Translations under genes and position numbers: made by a program
Assembly (NCBI GenBank): GCA_900472295.1
Contig: UCIA01000021.1
Span: forward strand, 29,702-93,701
Origin: Hyphomicrobiales bacterium
GTDB taxonomy: Bacteria; Pseudomonadota; Alphaproteobacteria; Rhizobiales; Rhizobiaceae
Reading direction: 5' to 3'
DNA: 64,000 nt
Notes under the pieces: model-generated
What the model was told of the DNA's origin: nothing
The model's input: the letters and a program-made list of their open reading frames with translations, nothing else
Databases searched by the model: none
In this document: positions 40,748 through 49,484 of the stretch, in pieces
Position numbering within the stretch: position 1 is the stretch's first letter
How the letters are laid out: every line of letters begins with the position of its first letter

Positions 40748-41746
40748 TCAGCCGAGTTCCTGAACAACGGTGTAGGGAGCATAGCGGGCAAACTCCGCTT
40801 GCGGCACCTTGATGTCGAGCAATTCCAAGTTACGCGTCAGATTGGCGGGCTTGGCCGTTCCGGTCAGCACGGACGCCACGACCGGCTCATGCAGCGGAAA
40901 CTGCAACGCTGCAGCCGCCAGCGGATAGCCACCTTCGCCGGCGATTTTTTCCATCGCGCCGACACGTTCGAGAATATCCTGCGTCGCCGGCAAATAGTCG
41001 AAATGCGCGCCGTGCACCGGCCCGGTCGCCAGAATGCCGGAGTTGAAGACGCCACCGACGATGAGCGAGGTCTGCCTCTGCCGGCAGAGCGGCAACAGCT
41101 CAGCTTCGGCCGAGCGGTCGAGCAGCGAATAGCGGCTGGCGAGCAGGATGCAGTCGAGCGGCGCTTCGCGCAGCACGTCGAGGCAGATTTGCACCTCGTT
41201 GACGCCGAGCCCGTAGGCGGAAATCACGCCGGACGATTTCAGCTCCTCCAGCGCTTTCAGGCCACCATCCATCAGCTGGCGAAAATGCACTTTCGTCTTC
41301 TCGACGCCATGCGTGTAAGTGCCGATGTCGTGGACAAACAGGATGTCTATCCGGTTTAGTCCGAGCCGCGCATAGGAGAATTCGACCGAGCGCATGATGC
41401 CGTCATAGGAATAGTCGTAGTCAACGGCGAAAGGCAGTGGATCGACATAGGAATGATCGGGAACCTGGTCTTCCGGCACGGGGCGGAACAGCCGCCCGAC
41501 CTTGGTCGACAGCACATAGGAATCGCGCGGCTTGTAGCGCAGGAAATCGCCGGTCCGACGCTCCGACAGGCCGAAGCCATAGAAGGGCGCGGTGTCGAAA
41601 TAGCGCAGGCCGGCTTCCCAGGCGGTCTGCAGCGTCTCCATCGCCGCCTCGCGCGGACAGGCCCGGTAGAGCCCGCCGATCGCCGCCCCGCCGAAGCTAA
41701 TCTCGGTGACCTCGAGCGCAGTCGTGCCGATACGGCGTTTGTCCAT
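40748..41746 (-). CDS. Aldo/keto reductase (aldose 1-dehydrogenase-like)
   Basis: This 332-residue protein is an aldo/keto reductase with tetrad D51, Y56 (FDTAPFYG), K82 (STKVG) and H139 (FVHDIG). The overall form, with RRIGTTALEVTEISFGGAAIGGLY at the start (read as separate motifs), resembles L-fucose/D-threo-aldose 1-dehydrogenases that oxidise a free sugar to its lactone. ATG 41746 follows GGGGAGG. Together with the downstream importer and upstream UxaA-like dehydratase it suggests a non-phosphorylative aldose pathway. Confidence 0.88.
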   Translation of the reverse strand: MDKRRIGTTALEVTEISFGGAAIGGLYRACPREAAMETLQTAWEAGLRYFDTAPFYGFGLSERRTGDFLRYKPRDSYVLSTKVGRLFRPVPEDQVPDHSYVDPLPFAVDYDYSYDGIMRSVEFSYARLGLNRIDILFVHDIGTYTHGVEKTKVHFRQLMDGGLKALEELKSSGVISAYGLGVNEVQICLDVLREAPLDCILLASRYSLLDRSAEAELLPLCRQRQTSLIVGGVFNSGILATGPVHGAHFDYLPATQDILERVGAMEKIAGEGGYPLAAAALQFPLHEPVVASVLTGTAKPANLTRNLELLDIKVPQAEFARYAPYTVVQELG

Positions 41747-41797
41747 CCAAAGCCTCCCCTTGCCGGTTCTTTCGACCGGCTCTGTTCTTGACGGTTT

Positions 41798-43303
41798 TTA
41801 GAGTGTCGCGCCGAGATGCCACGGCACGAACTCATTGTCGCCGTAGCCGAACGCCTCGCTCTTGGTCTTGCGGCCCGACGCCGTCTCAACGATGAGCTCG
41901 AAGAGCTCGCGGCCCATGCCGGCGATGGTCTTTTCACCGGAGGCGATGACGCCGCAATTGACGTCCATGTCCTCTTCCATCTGGTGATACATGGTCGAGT
42001 TGGTGGCCACTTTGATCGACGGCGTTGGCCGGCAGCCGAAGCAGGAACCGCGGCCGGTGGTGAAGACGATGATGTTGGCGCCGCCCGCCACCTGGCCGGT
42101 GGCCGAGACCGGGTCGTAGCCGGGTGTGTCCATGAACACCAGGCCGCTGCCGGTGACCTTCTCGGCATAGCCGAAAACACCGTTGAGCGGCGTCTGGCCG
42201 CCCTTGGCGACGGCCCCCAGCGACTTCTCCAGAATGGTGGTCAGGCCGCCGCGCTTGTTGCCGGGCGAGGGATTGTTGTCGATCGAGGCGCCATGCTTGG
42301 CGACATGGTCTTCCCACCATTTGACGAAACCGTCGAGCTTCTTGGCGATCTCGGGCGTCGCGGCGCGATAGGCGAGCAGATGCTCTGCGCCATAAATCTC
42401 CGTCGTCTCCGACAGGATGCCGATGCCGCCGACGCCGGCCAGGATATCGACCGCCGCGCCAAGTGCGGGATTGGCGGTGATGCCCGACATGCCGTCGGAG
42501 CCGCCGCATTGCAGGCCGACGACGATCTCCGAGACCGGGATCGGCTCACGCTGATATTGGCCGACTTCCTCGGCGATTTCAGCCAGCACGCCCATCGCCT
42601 TTTCCACGGATTTGCGCGAGCCGCCGGCGTCCTGGATGTTGAAATGGCGCTTTCCCGCTGCCGCACCCTTCTGGCCGTAGAGGGTGAGCTGGTTGACTTC
42701 GCAGCCGAGGCCGACCATCAGCGCGCCGCCGAAATTCGGATGGCGAGTGTAGCCGGCCAGCGTGCGGTGCAGCACCATCATGCCGTCGCCGGTGCCGCTC
42801 ATGCCGCAGCCCTGGCCGTGGACGATCGGCACGAAGCCGTCGATCCCCGGATATTTCGGCAACAGCACGCGGTTGGCCTCATCGGCGATGGCGTGGCAGA
42901 CGGTGGCCGAGCAATTGACGCTGGCAATGATGCCGATGAAGTTGCGGGTGCCGGCGCGGCCGTCGGCGCGGCGATAACCCATGAAGGTGCGGGCGCGATC
43001 GGCTTCCGTCGCATGCTCAGCCTCGCTCGGCGGCACCACCGGCAGACGGCCGGACTCAAAAACCAGATTGTGCGAATGGACATGGTCGCCGGGCGCGATG
43101 TCCTGAGTCGCGCGGCCGATCGCCTGGGCGTATTTCACCACGGCTTCACCGGCTGCGATCGGCTTGATCGCCACCTTGTGGCCGGGCTCGATCAGCGCCG
43201 TGGCAAGCGCGCCGCCGGGCAGAGCGGTGCCGATCTCGATGCGGCCGTTGGCGACCGCGACATTGTCGGCGGGGGACAGAAGAATGCTGTTGGAGGCGTT
43301 CAC
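41798..43303 (-). CDS. UxaA family dehydratase (altronate/galactarate dehydratase-like)
   Basis: This protein of about 501 residues has an N-terminal SAF domain (residues about 8-85) and a C-terminal catalytic domain with histidines and cysteines (VNCSATVC, GQGCGMSGTG, GLGCEVNQ, GLQCGGSDGMSG) typical of UxaA. It would remove water from a sugar acid. The best start is GTG 43303 after AGGA; the GTG at 43348 in frame gives an implausible leader. It is first in a minus-strand run with the aldo/keto reductase. Confidence 0.88.
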   Translation of the reverse strand: MNASNSILLSPADNVAVANGRIEIGTALPGGALATALIEPGHKVAIKPIAAGEAVVKYAQAIGRATQDIAPGDHVHSHNLVFESGRLPVVPPSEAEHATEADRARTFMGYRRADGRAGTRNFIGIIASVNCSATVCHAIADEANRVLLPKYPGIDGFVPIVHGQGCGMSGTGDGMMVLHRTLAGYTRHPNFGGALMVGLGCEVNQLTLYGQKGAAAGKRHFNIQDAGGSRKSVEKAMGVLAEIAEEVGQYQREPIPVSEIVVGLQCGGSDGMSGITANPALGAAVDILAGVGGIGILSETTEIYGAEHLLAYRAATPEIAKKLDGFVKWWEDHVAKHGASIDNNPSPGNKRGGLTTILEKSLGAVAKGGQTPLNGVFGYAEKVTGSGLVFMDTPGYDPVSATGQVAGGANIIVFTTGRGSCFGCRPTPSIKVATNSTMYHQMEEDMDVNCGVIASGEKTIAGMGRELFELIVETASGRKTKSEAFGYGDNEFVPWHLGATL

Positions 43304-43379
43304 GGGCAGTGTCCTGGGTCTGTTTCCTGGGGGTGCGCGGATTGACACGCGTCTGTTTACATATAATGTCTTTTATCGT

Positions 43380-43410
43380 GAAAAAACATTTGTGCGTCAA
43401 TTGTTTTTTC
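43380..43410. promoter_or_regulatory. Inverted repeat between the UxaA-like gene and divergent GntR gene
   Basis: GAAAAAACA (43380-43388) faces TGTTTTTTC (43402-43410) across 13 bases, in an AT-rich part of the gap 43304-43562. It is a candidate site for the two-headed GntR regulator next door. It could alternatively be a weak hairpin. Confidence 0.4.
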
Positions 43411-43562
43411 CGGAGGAGGCCATGCGTCCGATGGACGCTTGGGTTGCAGGGAGCAGCGTCTGATACGCAAAGCGTTTTGCTTTGCCGGGTCTTGCGCTAG
43501 GACATAAGTGATATTGCGCTTCAAGCCAGCCACAGCAAGCGCGGGCGCGCAACGGGGCAGGG

Positions 43563-44465
43563 ATGTCGAAGAGCAACAACGTCTACAAGGACGCTTACAA
43601 CAGAGGTCTGCGGCTGCTCGATGAAACCCAGAGCCTGCCGTCGGAACCGGAACTTGGCACTCTGCTCGGCGTCAGCCGCACCACGGTGCGAACCATTCTG
43701 GCGCGCATGGAAGAGACCGGGCTGATCGCCTGGAACAAGCGCAACAAGACGGTGCTCAGGGCGCCGAAGCCGGATGATTTCTTCCCCGAGGAAGAGACAG
43801 ACACGCTGGCCCAGATCATCGAGCGCTCGTTCATGCGCCGGCTGCTTGCCGGCGGCGCCGAGGCAGGCATGCAGATCAACGAGCTCGAGCTGGCGCGCGA
43901 GATCGGCGTCGGCACCACCAGCGTGCGTGAATTCCTGATCCGATTCTCGCGCTTCGGCCTGATCGAGAAGCGGCGCAACAGCCACTGGGTGCTGAAAGGT
44001 TTTACGCGCGCCTTTGCACTCGAACTCACCGAAATCCGCGAGATGTTCGAACTGCGCTCGGCGGCGGCCTTTGCGGCCTTGCCTGGGGATAGTCCGGTCT
44101 GGGCCGATCTCGACCGGCTGGAAGCCGAGCATCACCTGCTGAAAACCGAGATCGCCACCCGTTTCAACGAATTCTCCGAGCTCGACGAACGCTTCCACCG
44201 GCTGATCCACAGGGCGTCGCACAACCGCTTCATCGTCGATTTCTACGACGTCATCGCCATGATCTTCCATTACCACTACCAGTGGAACAAGGCGCAGGAG
44301 CGCGAGCGTAACGAAGTCGCGGTGGGCGAGCATCTCGCTTACATCGCAGCGCTCAAATCGCGCGATCTCGGCAAGGTCGACGCCGCCTGCCGCAAGCATC
44401 TGAAGTCGGCGCGCCACACGCTGTTGACCTCGATCCCGGAAATCGGCGGCCGTATCGTTTCCTGA
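43563..44465 (+). CDS. GntR/FCD family regulator with two winged-helix domains
   Basis: This 300-residue protein has a first GntR-type winged helix at about residues 24-66 (LPSEPELGTLLGVSRTTVRTI), a linker, a second at about 97-147 (INELELAREIGVGTTSVREFL) and an FCD ligand domain from about 155 to 290 with the DERFH motif and later histidines. Ordinary FCD regulators have only one DNA-binding domain. It is divergent from the UxaA-like gene and likely controls the aldose operons. ATG 43563 is used. Confidence 0.88.
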   Translation: MSKSNNVYKDAYNRGLRLLDETQSLPSEPELGTLLGVSRTTVRTILARMEETGLIAWNKRNKTVLRAPKPDDFFPEEETDTLAQIIERSFMRRLLAGGAEAGMQINELELAREIGVGTTSVREFLIRFSRFGLIEKRRNSHWVLKGFTRAFALELTEIREMFELRSAAAFAALPGDSPVWADLDRLEAEHHLLKTEIATRFNEFSELDERFHRLIHRASHNRFIVDFYDVIAMIFHYHYQWNKAQERERNEVAVGEHLAYIAALKSRDLGKVDAACRKHLKSARHTLLTSIPEIGGRIVS

Positions 44466-44601
44466 GCACATGACGTCGGAAGGGACGTCATTTGGGCGAC
44501 ATGCATTAAACGCGCCGCGTTGCCGCAGCGATGATTTGGCGATTTTCCGGCCGATAGCCACGTGCTAGGTATCTGCCGTTGCTGCGTGAAGAGGCAGGTC
44601 T

Positions 44602-44985
44602 TTGAACATCCGGCGCAAGAGATGGAGCATGCCGGCCGCGCTTGTCGCGGCCTGTGTGTTGCTGCTTCAGTCGACGTTCGGCGTCTTTGCCCTCGGCGCT
44701 GCACCGGAAGCCGCGCAACGCGACGCATTCGGCAACGTCATCTGCTCGCCCCTTGGCGCCACACAGCTTCCCGGCGGCGATCGGCATCCTGAGCATCTGC
44801 CGGCATGCTGCACGCTTGGCTGCAACATGGTGTCGGCTGCCTATGCGCCGCCATCCGATATCGGCATGGCTTTGGTCATCCTCTCCTTCGAGACTGTCGC
44901 CTTTGTGCTTCCGTCTGCCAGGCATCCCGACGTCTCACGCGAACGCTCTCCGGCCAATCCGCGCGCGCCGCCGCTCGCGGCCTGA
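44602..44985 (+). CDS. DUF2946-like small secreted or membrane protein
   Basis: This 127-residue protein has an N-terminal hydrophobic signal segment (MPAALVAACVLLLQSTFGVFALG) and a cysteine pair region (PACCTLGCNM) followed by a second hydrophobic stretch. It resembles DUF2946 proteins found beside copper genes. Start TTG 44602 follows GAGGCAGG; ATG 44629 is possible. It heads a four-gene run of periplasmic copper functions. Confidence 0.72.
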   Translation: MNIRRKRWSMPAALVAACVLLLQSTFGVFALGAAPEAAQRDAFGNVICSPLGATQLPGGDRHPEHLPACCTLGCNMVSAAYAPPSDIGMALVILSFETVAFVLPSARHPDVSRERSPANPRAPPLAA

Positions 44986-45083
44986 AGCAGACGCTCCGCG
45001 CACCGCGCAGGCTACAATCATCCAATGACCGACATCGTTCGCGACCGGGCAACGGCGCGACCTCATATTCATGGAGCCTACCC

Positions 45084-45623
45084 ATGTCCCGTTTTCCTCG
45101 TGCCGCCGCATTGCGCCGCAGCACGCATGTCTTGCGCACACTCGAACGCCGTCTTGGCAGCGCCGTCTTCGCCTTCGCGCTGTTGTTCGTCGGCGCCCAC
45201 TCCGTCCTTGCGCATGAGTTCAAGGCCGGCGACATCGAGATCGAACATCCCTGGTCGCGCGCAACGCCGGCCGGCGCCAAGGTCGCCGGCGGCTATTTCA
45301 CCATCGTCAACAAGGGCAGCGTGCCGGACCGGCTGCTGTCGATTGCTTCCGACATCTCAGGCAAGACCGAGCTGCACGAGATGGGGGTGAAGGACGGCGT
45401 CATGACCATGCGTCCGGTCGAAGGCGGCCTGGAAGTCCCGGCCGGTGGCAAGGTTATCCTGGGTCCCGGCGCCTACCATGTGATGTTCATGGATCTGAAG
45501 CAGCCGCCGAAAGAGGGCCAGATGTTTGCCGCGACGCTGACCTTCGAGAAGGCCGGGACGGTGACCGTCGAGTTTGCCGTTCAAGCCATAGGCAGCGCAC
45601 CGCCCCAGGAAGACAACGACTGA
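45084..45623 (+). CDS. PCu(A)C-type periplasmic copper chaperone
   Basis: This 179-residue protein has an N-terminal signal segment and a DUF461/PCu(A)C domain with copper ligands H98, M109, H132 and M134 (ELHEM, MTMR, YHVMFM). Such proteins deliver copper(I) to cytochrome oxidase or the periplasm. ATG 45084 follows GGAG. The longer frame from 44805 overlaps the previous gene and is rejected. The next gene, YcnI-like, is a known partner. Confidence 0.92.
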   Translation: MSRFPRAAALRRSTHVLRTLERRLGSAVFAFALLFVGAHSVLAHEFKAGDIEIEHPWSRATPAGAKVAGGYFTIVNKGSVPDRLLSIASDISGKTELHEMGVKDGVMTMRPVEGGLEVPAGGKVILGPGAYHVMFMDLKQPPKEGQMFAATLTFEKAGTVTVEFAVQAIGSAPPQEDND

Positions 45624-45664
45624 CCAACCAATTTTGCCAACCGAGTTTTTCGAGAGGGACCATC

Positions 45665-46183
45665 ATGAAGAACTATCTTTTGCCGGCTGCTGCATTCCTT
45701 GTCCTGGGGACAAGTGCGGCCTTCGCCCATGTCACGCTCGAAACCCAGGACGCGCCTGTGGGATCGACCTACAAGGCCGTGCTGCGCGTGCCACATGGCT
45801 GCGACGGCAAGGCAACCATCGCCTTGCGCGTGCAGATCCCGGAAGGGGTGATTGCGGTGAAGCCGATGCCGAAGCCGGGCTGGACGCTGCAGGTCAAGAA
45901 AGGCAAGTACGAGAAATCCTACGAGCTCTATGGCGAGGCGGTGACGTCGGGCGTCAAGGAAGTCGACTGGAGCGGCGGCAACCTGCCGGATGAATTCTAT
46001 GACGAGTTCGTCTTCCGCGGCACGCTGGCCGCCGATCTGCCGGCAGGCCAGAAGATCTATTTCCCGGTGGTGCAGGAATGCGAAGGTGCCACCACGCGTT
46101 GGATAGAGATTCCGGCGGCCGGTCAGGATGAGGACGCGCTGGAAGATCCGGCGCCCGGCCTCAAGCTCTTGCCGAAGAAGTGA
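45665..46183 (+). CDS. YcnI-family (DUF1775) copper-binding protein
   Basis: This 172-residue protein has a signal peptide ending ...AFA and the mature chain starts with H22 (HVTLE), the residue that forms the copper-binding histidine brace of YcnI proteins. The domain continues with YKAVLRVPHGCDGKAT and WTLQVKKGKYE. It probably works with PCu(A)C and CopC-CopD. ATG 45665 follows GAGAGGG. Confidence 0.92.
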   Translation: MKNYLLPAAAFLVLGTSAAFAHVTLETQDAPVGSTYKAVLRVPHGCDGKATIALRVQIPEGVIAVKPMPKPGWTLQVKKGKYEKSYELYGEAVTSGVKEVDWSGGNLPDEFYDEFVFRGTLAADLPAGQKIYFPVVQECEGATTRWIEIPAAGQDEDALEDPAPGLKLLPKK

Positions 46184-46192
46184 TGCATAGGC

Positions 46193-46225
46193 GGCGCGCT
46201 GCCTTTAAGCGGCGCGCCGTCTTTT
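46193..46225 (+). terminator. Stem-loop after the YcnI-like gene
   Basis: GGCGCGC (46193-46199) pairs with GCGCGCC (46212-46218), followed by GTCTTTTGG. It lies just before the CopC-CopD gene and may partly end the upstream transcript. Confidence 0.45.
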
Positions 46226-46235
46226 GGTGGGTGGC

Positions 46236-47858
46236 ATGAGCGTGGCCTGTTTTCAGTTAGTCGAACGGACAGTCGGCAGATGTTTCGGCCTGCTGGCCAT
46301 GGTCATGCTGCTTGCTGTCCTTGCCGCGCCGAATACGGCCTTCGCCCATGCGGCGCTGATCAAGGCCGAGCCGGCCGACGGCGCCGTGCTGGAGCAAGCG
46401 CCGACGCAGTTTTCGCTGACCTTCAGCGAGCCGGTGTCGCCGCTGGTGCTGACCCTGGTGCGGCCCGACGGCACGCCTGTCGCGCTGACCTCGTTTCGGC
46501 TCAGCGACCAGACGGTCGCGATCGACAACCCGCAAAAGCTCGGGCCCGGCACGCATGTCTTGAGCTGGCGGGTGATTTCCGAAGACGGCCATCCGGTTGG
46601 GGGCTCCGTGCTGTTTTCCGTCGGCGCGCCAAGCGAGGCGCCGGCGGTGGCGGACGCCGTGGATCTCGACCTGCGGTCGGCGATCTGGACCGGCAAGGTC
46701 TTGCTCTACATCGGCCTTTTCCTCGGCGTCGGCGGCGCCTTCGCGTTGACCTGGCTGACGCAAGGCGTGCGATGGGGCCAGCGCTTCGTCATTGCCGCCA
46801 TGCTGTGCGGCCTCATCGCCGCACCGTTGTCGCTCGGCTTCCAGGGGCTGGACGCATTGGGGGCGCCATTCGCCCGGCTGGCGCAGCCATTGATCTGGCG
46901 AACCGGGCTCGCCACCAGCTTTGGCTGGACGGTGATGATCGGCCTGGTAGCGCTCGGGTTTGGCCTGTTGTCGCTGGTCGGGCCGCGCGCCGGCGCCAGG
47001 CCATTGGCGCTTGCCGGACTTGCCGGCTTGGGCGCGGCCCTTGCCGCCAGCGGCCACGCCAGTGCGGCCGAGCCGCAATGGCTGACGCGGCCGATGGTGT
47101 TCCTGCATGGCGTGGGCATCGCCTTCTGGGCCGGGGCGCTGTTGCCGCTCGGCCTGGCGCTGAACAGCCAATCGGCGGAGGCCGGCACTTTCCTGCGGCG
47201 GTTTTCGCGCGCGATCATGCCTGTGGTGGCGGTGCTTGCCGCTGCCGGCATCGTGCTGGCCATCATTCAGGTGCAGACGCCGTCGGCGCTGGTCAACACC
47301 GCCTATGGCCGGCTGCTGCTGATCAAGCTGGCGCTGCTGGTGTTTCTGTTCACGCTGGCGGCGGTCAATCGCTGGCGGCTCACCGCCTCGGCCGAGGCCG
47401 GAGCGACGGAAGTGCGGCGCCGGCTCACCCGCTCGATCTCGGTCGAAATGCTGATCGTGCTGGCCATCTTCGGCGTTGCCGCCGGCTGGCGCTTCACGCC
47501 ACCGCCGCGGGCGTTGGCCATCGCTGCGGCGCAGCCGACATCGACCCATATCCACGCGCTGAAGGCAATGGCCGACATCGAGATCACGCCCGGCCACACC
47601 GGCCCGGTCGCGGCCTCCATCGTCATCATGACCGGCGATTTCGGCCCGCTCGACGCCAAGGAGGTGACGCTGGTGCTGTCCAAGCCCGATTCGGGCATCG
47701 AGCCGATCAAGCGCCCGGCGACCAAACCCGGCGACGGCACCTGGCGCGTCGACGATCTCGTCATCCCGATACCGGGCCGGTGGACGGCGCGGCTCGATAT
47801 CCTGATTTCGGATTTCGAAGTGGTAAAGATCGAAGCGCCGATCGACATCAGGCCATAA
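46236..47858 (+). CDS. CopC-CopD fusion copper transport/resistance protein
   Basis: This 540-residue protein joins a periplasmic CopC domain to a membrane CopD domain. After a signal sequence the mature CopC part starts at H38 (HAALIKAEPADG) and holds D117 and H119 (SEDGHPVGG), the copper(II) ligands. From about residue 155 at least eight hydrophobic helices follow, then a soluble tail of about 100 residues resembling the YtkA domain (VAASIVIMTGDFGPL). ATG 46236 follows GGTGGGTGG. It moves or binds copper at the inner membrane. Confidence 0.92.
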   Translation: MSVACFQLVERTVGRCFGLLAMVMLLAVLAAPNTAFAHAALIKAEPADGAVLEQAPTQFSLTFSEPVSPLVLTLVRPDGTPVALTSFRLSDQTVAIDNPQKLGPGTHVLSWRVISEDGHPVGGSVLFSVGAPSEAPAVADAVDLDLRSAIWTGKVLLYIGLFLGVGGAFALTWLTQGVRWGQRFVIAAMLCGLIAAPLSLGFQGLDALGAPFARLAQPLIWRTGLATSFGWTVMIGLVALGFGLLSLVGPRAGARPLALAGLAGLGAALAASGHASAAEPQWLTRPMVFLHGVGIAFWAGALLPLGLALNSQSAEAGTFLRRFSRAIMPVVAVLAAAGIVLAIIQVQTPSALVNTAYGRLLLIKLALLVFLFTLAAVNRWRLTASAEAGATEVRRRLTRSISVEMLIVLAIFGVAAGWRFTPPPRALAIAAAQPTSTHIHALKAMADIEITPGHTGPVAASIVIMTGDFGPLDAKEVTLVLSKPDSGIEPIKRPATKPGDGTWRVDDLVIPIPGRWTARLDILISDFEVVKIEAPIDIRP

Positions 47859-47903
47859 AGACGGTTTTCGCGCCAGTTCGTCTCGACAATCGATGCAACA
47901 CAA

Positions 47904-47955
47904 TTCGGCGAGGCGGTTGACGCGGCGCGAAAGGCCCGTCAATCATCTCGCCGAA
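47904..47955. other. Large imperfect hairpin upstream of gnd
   Basis: TTCGGCGAG (47904-47912) faces CTCGCCGAA (47947-47955), and inside it TTGACG (47917-47922) faces CGTCAA (47937-47942); a four-by-four internal loop separates the stems. It is in the 153-base gap before gnd, 56 bases from its start. It may act in the gnd leader RNA or as an end for copper-gene transcripts. Confidence 0.55.
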
Positions 47956-48011
47956 AAATGGGCACCCCCAAACACGCGGCCTCAACAAAATCCGAAAGCA
48001 GGGAAGAAACG

Positions 48012-49439
48012 ATGGAAAAAGCCGAAATCGGCCTGATCGGCCTTGGCACGATGGGCTCCAACCTGGCGCTCAACATTGCCGAGCACGGGCACCGCATCGC
48101 CGTCTTCAACCGCACCAGGGCGCGCACCGATGCCTTTCTCGAAAGCGCCGGCGCGCTCAGGGACAGGGTGGTGCCTTGCTATAGCCTGGAAGAGCTGGCA
48201 GATGCGATCAAGCCGCCGCGCCCGGTCATCATCATGGTTCTCGCCGGCAAGCCGGTCGACGAACAGATCGAAGCCTTGCGCGGTGTGATGTCCGACAATG
48301 ACATCGTCATCGATGCCGGTAACGCCAATTTCCGTGACACGATGCGGCGCTTTTCCGAACTGTCGGGCTCCGGCCTGACCTTCATCGGCATGGGTGTATC
48401 GGGCGGCGAGGAGGGTGCACGCCACGGCCCGTCGATCATGGTCGGCGGCACCGAAGAATCCTGGAAGCGCGTCGAAAGCGTGCTGACGGCAATCTCGGCC
48501 AAGTTCAAGGACGAGCCCTGCGCCGCCTGGCTGGGCACCGACGGCGCCGGCCACTTCGTCAAAACCATCCACAACGGCATCGAATATGCCGACATGCAGA
48601 TGATCGCCGAGATATACGGCATCCTGCGCGACGGCCTCGGCATGGGGCCGAAGGAGATCGGCAAGGTCTTTGAAGATTGGAACAAGGGCCGGCTCGATTC
48701 GTATCTGATCGAGATCACCGCCAAGGTTCTGGCCGCCGACGATGCGAAGACCGGCAAGCCCGTGGTCGACATCATCCTCGACCGCGCCGGCCAGAAGGGC
48801 ACCGGCAAATGGTCTGTCATCGAGGCGCAGCAGCTCGGCATTCCGGCGACGGCGATCGAGGCCGCGGTTGCGGCGCGCGTGCTGTCGTCGATCAAGGACG
48901 AGCGCCAGGCGGCAGAAAAGGCCTATGGCAATATCGGCGTGACCAAGATTTCCGGCGACAAGGCGGCACTTCTGAAAGACCTGGAACTGGCGCTGCTCGC
49001 CGGCAAGATCGCCGCCTATGCGCAAGGCTTCGCAGTGATGAGCGCCGCCTCGAAGGAATTCAACTGGAACCTGCCGATGCCGACCATCGCCAAGATCTGG
49101 CGCGCCGGCTGCATCATCCGTTCGCAGATGCTGGACACGATGGCGGAAGCCTTCGGTTCCGGCGGCGCGTCCACCAACCTTTTGATGGCGCCGGCCTTCA
49201 TCACCATGATGCAGGAGGCGCATCCGTCACTCCGGCGCATCGTCGCCAAGGCATCGGAAGCCGGCTCGCCGGTGCCGGCGCTTGCATCCGCTCTTGCCTA
49301 TTTCGACAGCTACCGCCAGGGCCGCGGCACCTCGAACCTGATCCAGGCGCAGCGCGATTTCTTCGGCGCACATGGCTTCGAGCGCATCGGCGAGCAGGGT
49401 GCTTTCCATGGGCCGTGGGGAAGTGGAGCGGCTGGCTAG
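48012..49439 (+). CDS. gnd: 6-phosphogluconate dehydrogenase, decarboxylating
   Basis: This 475-residue enzyme oxidises 6-phosphogluconate to ribulose 5-phosphate, CO2 and NADPH in the pentose phosphate pathway. It has the GLGTMG nucleotide motif (10-15), NRT at 33-35, the substrate loop GMGVSGGEEGARHGPS, the active-site K in GHFVKTIHNGIEYADMQ and the C-terminal QRDFFGAHGFER. The length matches the long (homodimeric) type. ATG 48012 follows GGGAAG. It seems a single-gene unit, next to a sugar catabolic operon. Confidence 0.97.
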   Translation: MEKAEIGLIGLGTMGSNLALNIAEHGHRIAVFNRTRARTDAFLESAGALRDRVVPCYSLEELADAIKPPRPVIIMVLAGKPVDEQIEALRGVMSDNDIVIDAGNANFRDTMRRFSELSGSGLTFIGMGVSGGEEGARHGPSIMVGGTEESWKRVESVLTAISAKFKDEPCAAWLGTDGAGHFVKTIHNGIEYADMQMIAEIYGILRDGLGMGPKEIGKVFEDWNKGRLDSYLIEITAKVLAADDAKTGKPVVDIILDRAGQKGTGKWSVIEAQQLGIPATAIEAAVAARVLSSIKDERQAAEKAYGNIGVTKISGDKAALLKDLELALLAGKIAAYAQGFAVMSAASKEFNWNLPMPTIAKIWRAGCIIRSQMLDTMAEAFGSGGASTNLLMAPAFITMMQEAHPSLRRIVAKASEAGSPVPALASALAYFDSYRQGRGTSNLIQAQRDFFGAHGFERIGEQGAFHGPWGSGAAG

Positions 49440-49484
49440 AGTCAGAAGAGGCCGGCCGGCGCGACCTGACACAGGCCGGGCCAG

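Noticed and set aside
41816-43345. A 509-codon plus-strand open frame
   Set aside because: It is antisense to the UxaA-like dehydratase, whose catalytic motifs are clear.
46257-47942. A 561-codon minus-strand open frame
   Set aside because: It is antisense to the CopC-CopD fusion; low-complexity Arg/Gln-rich composition and no motifs.
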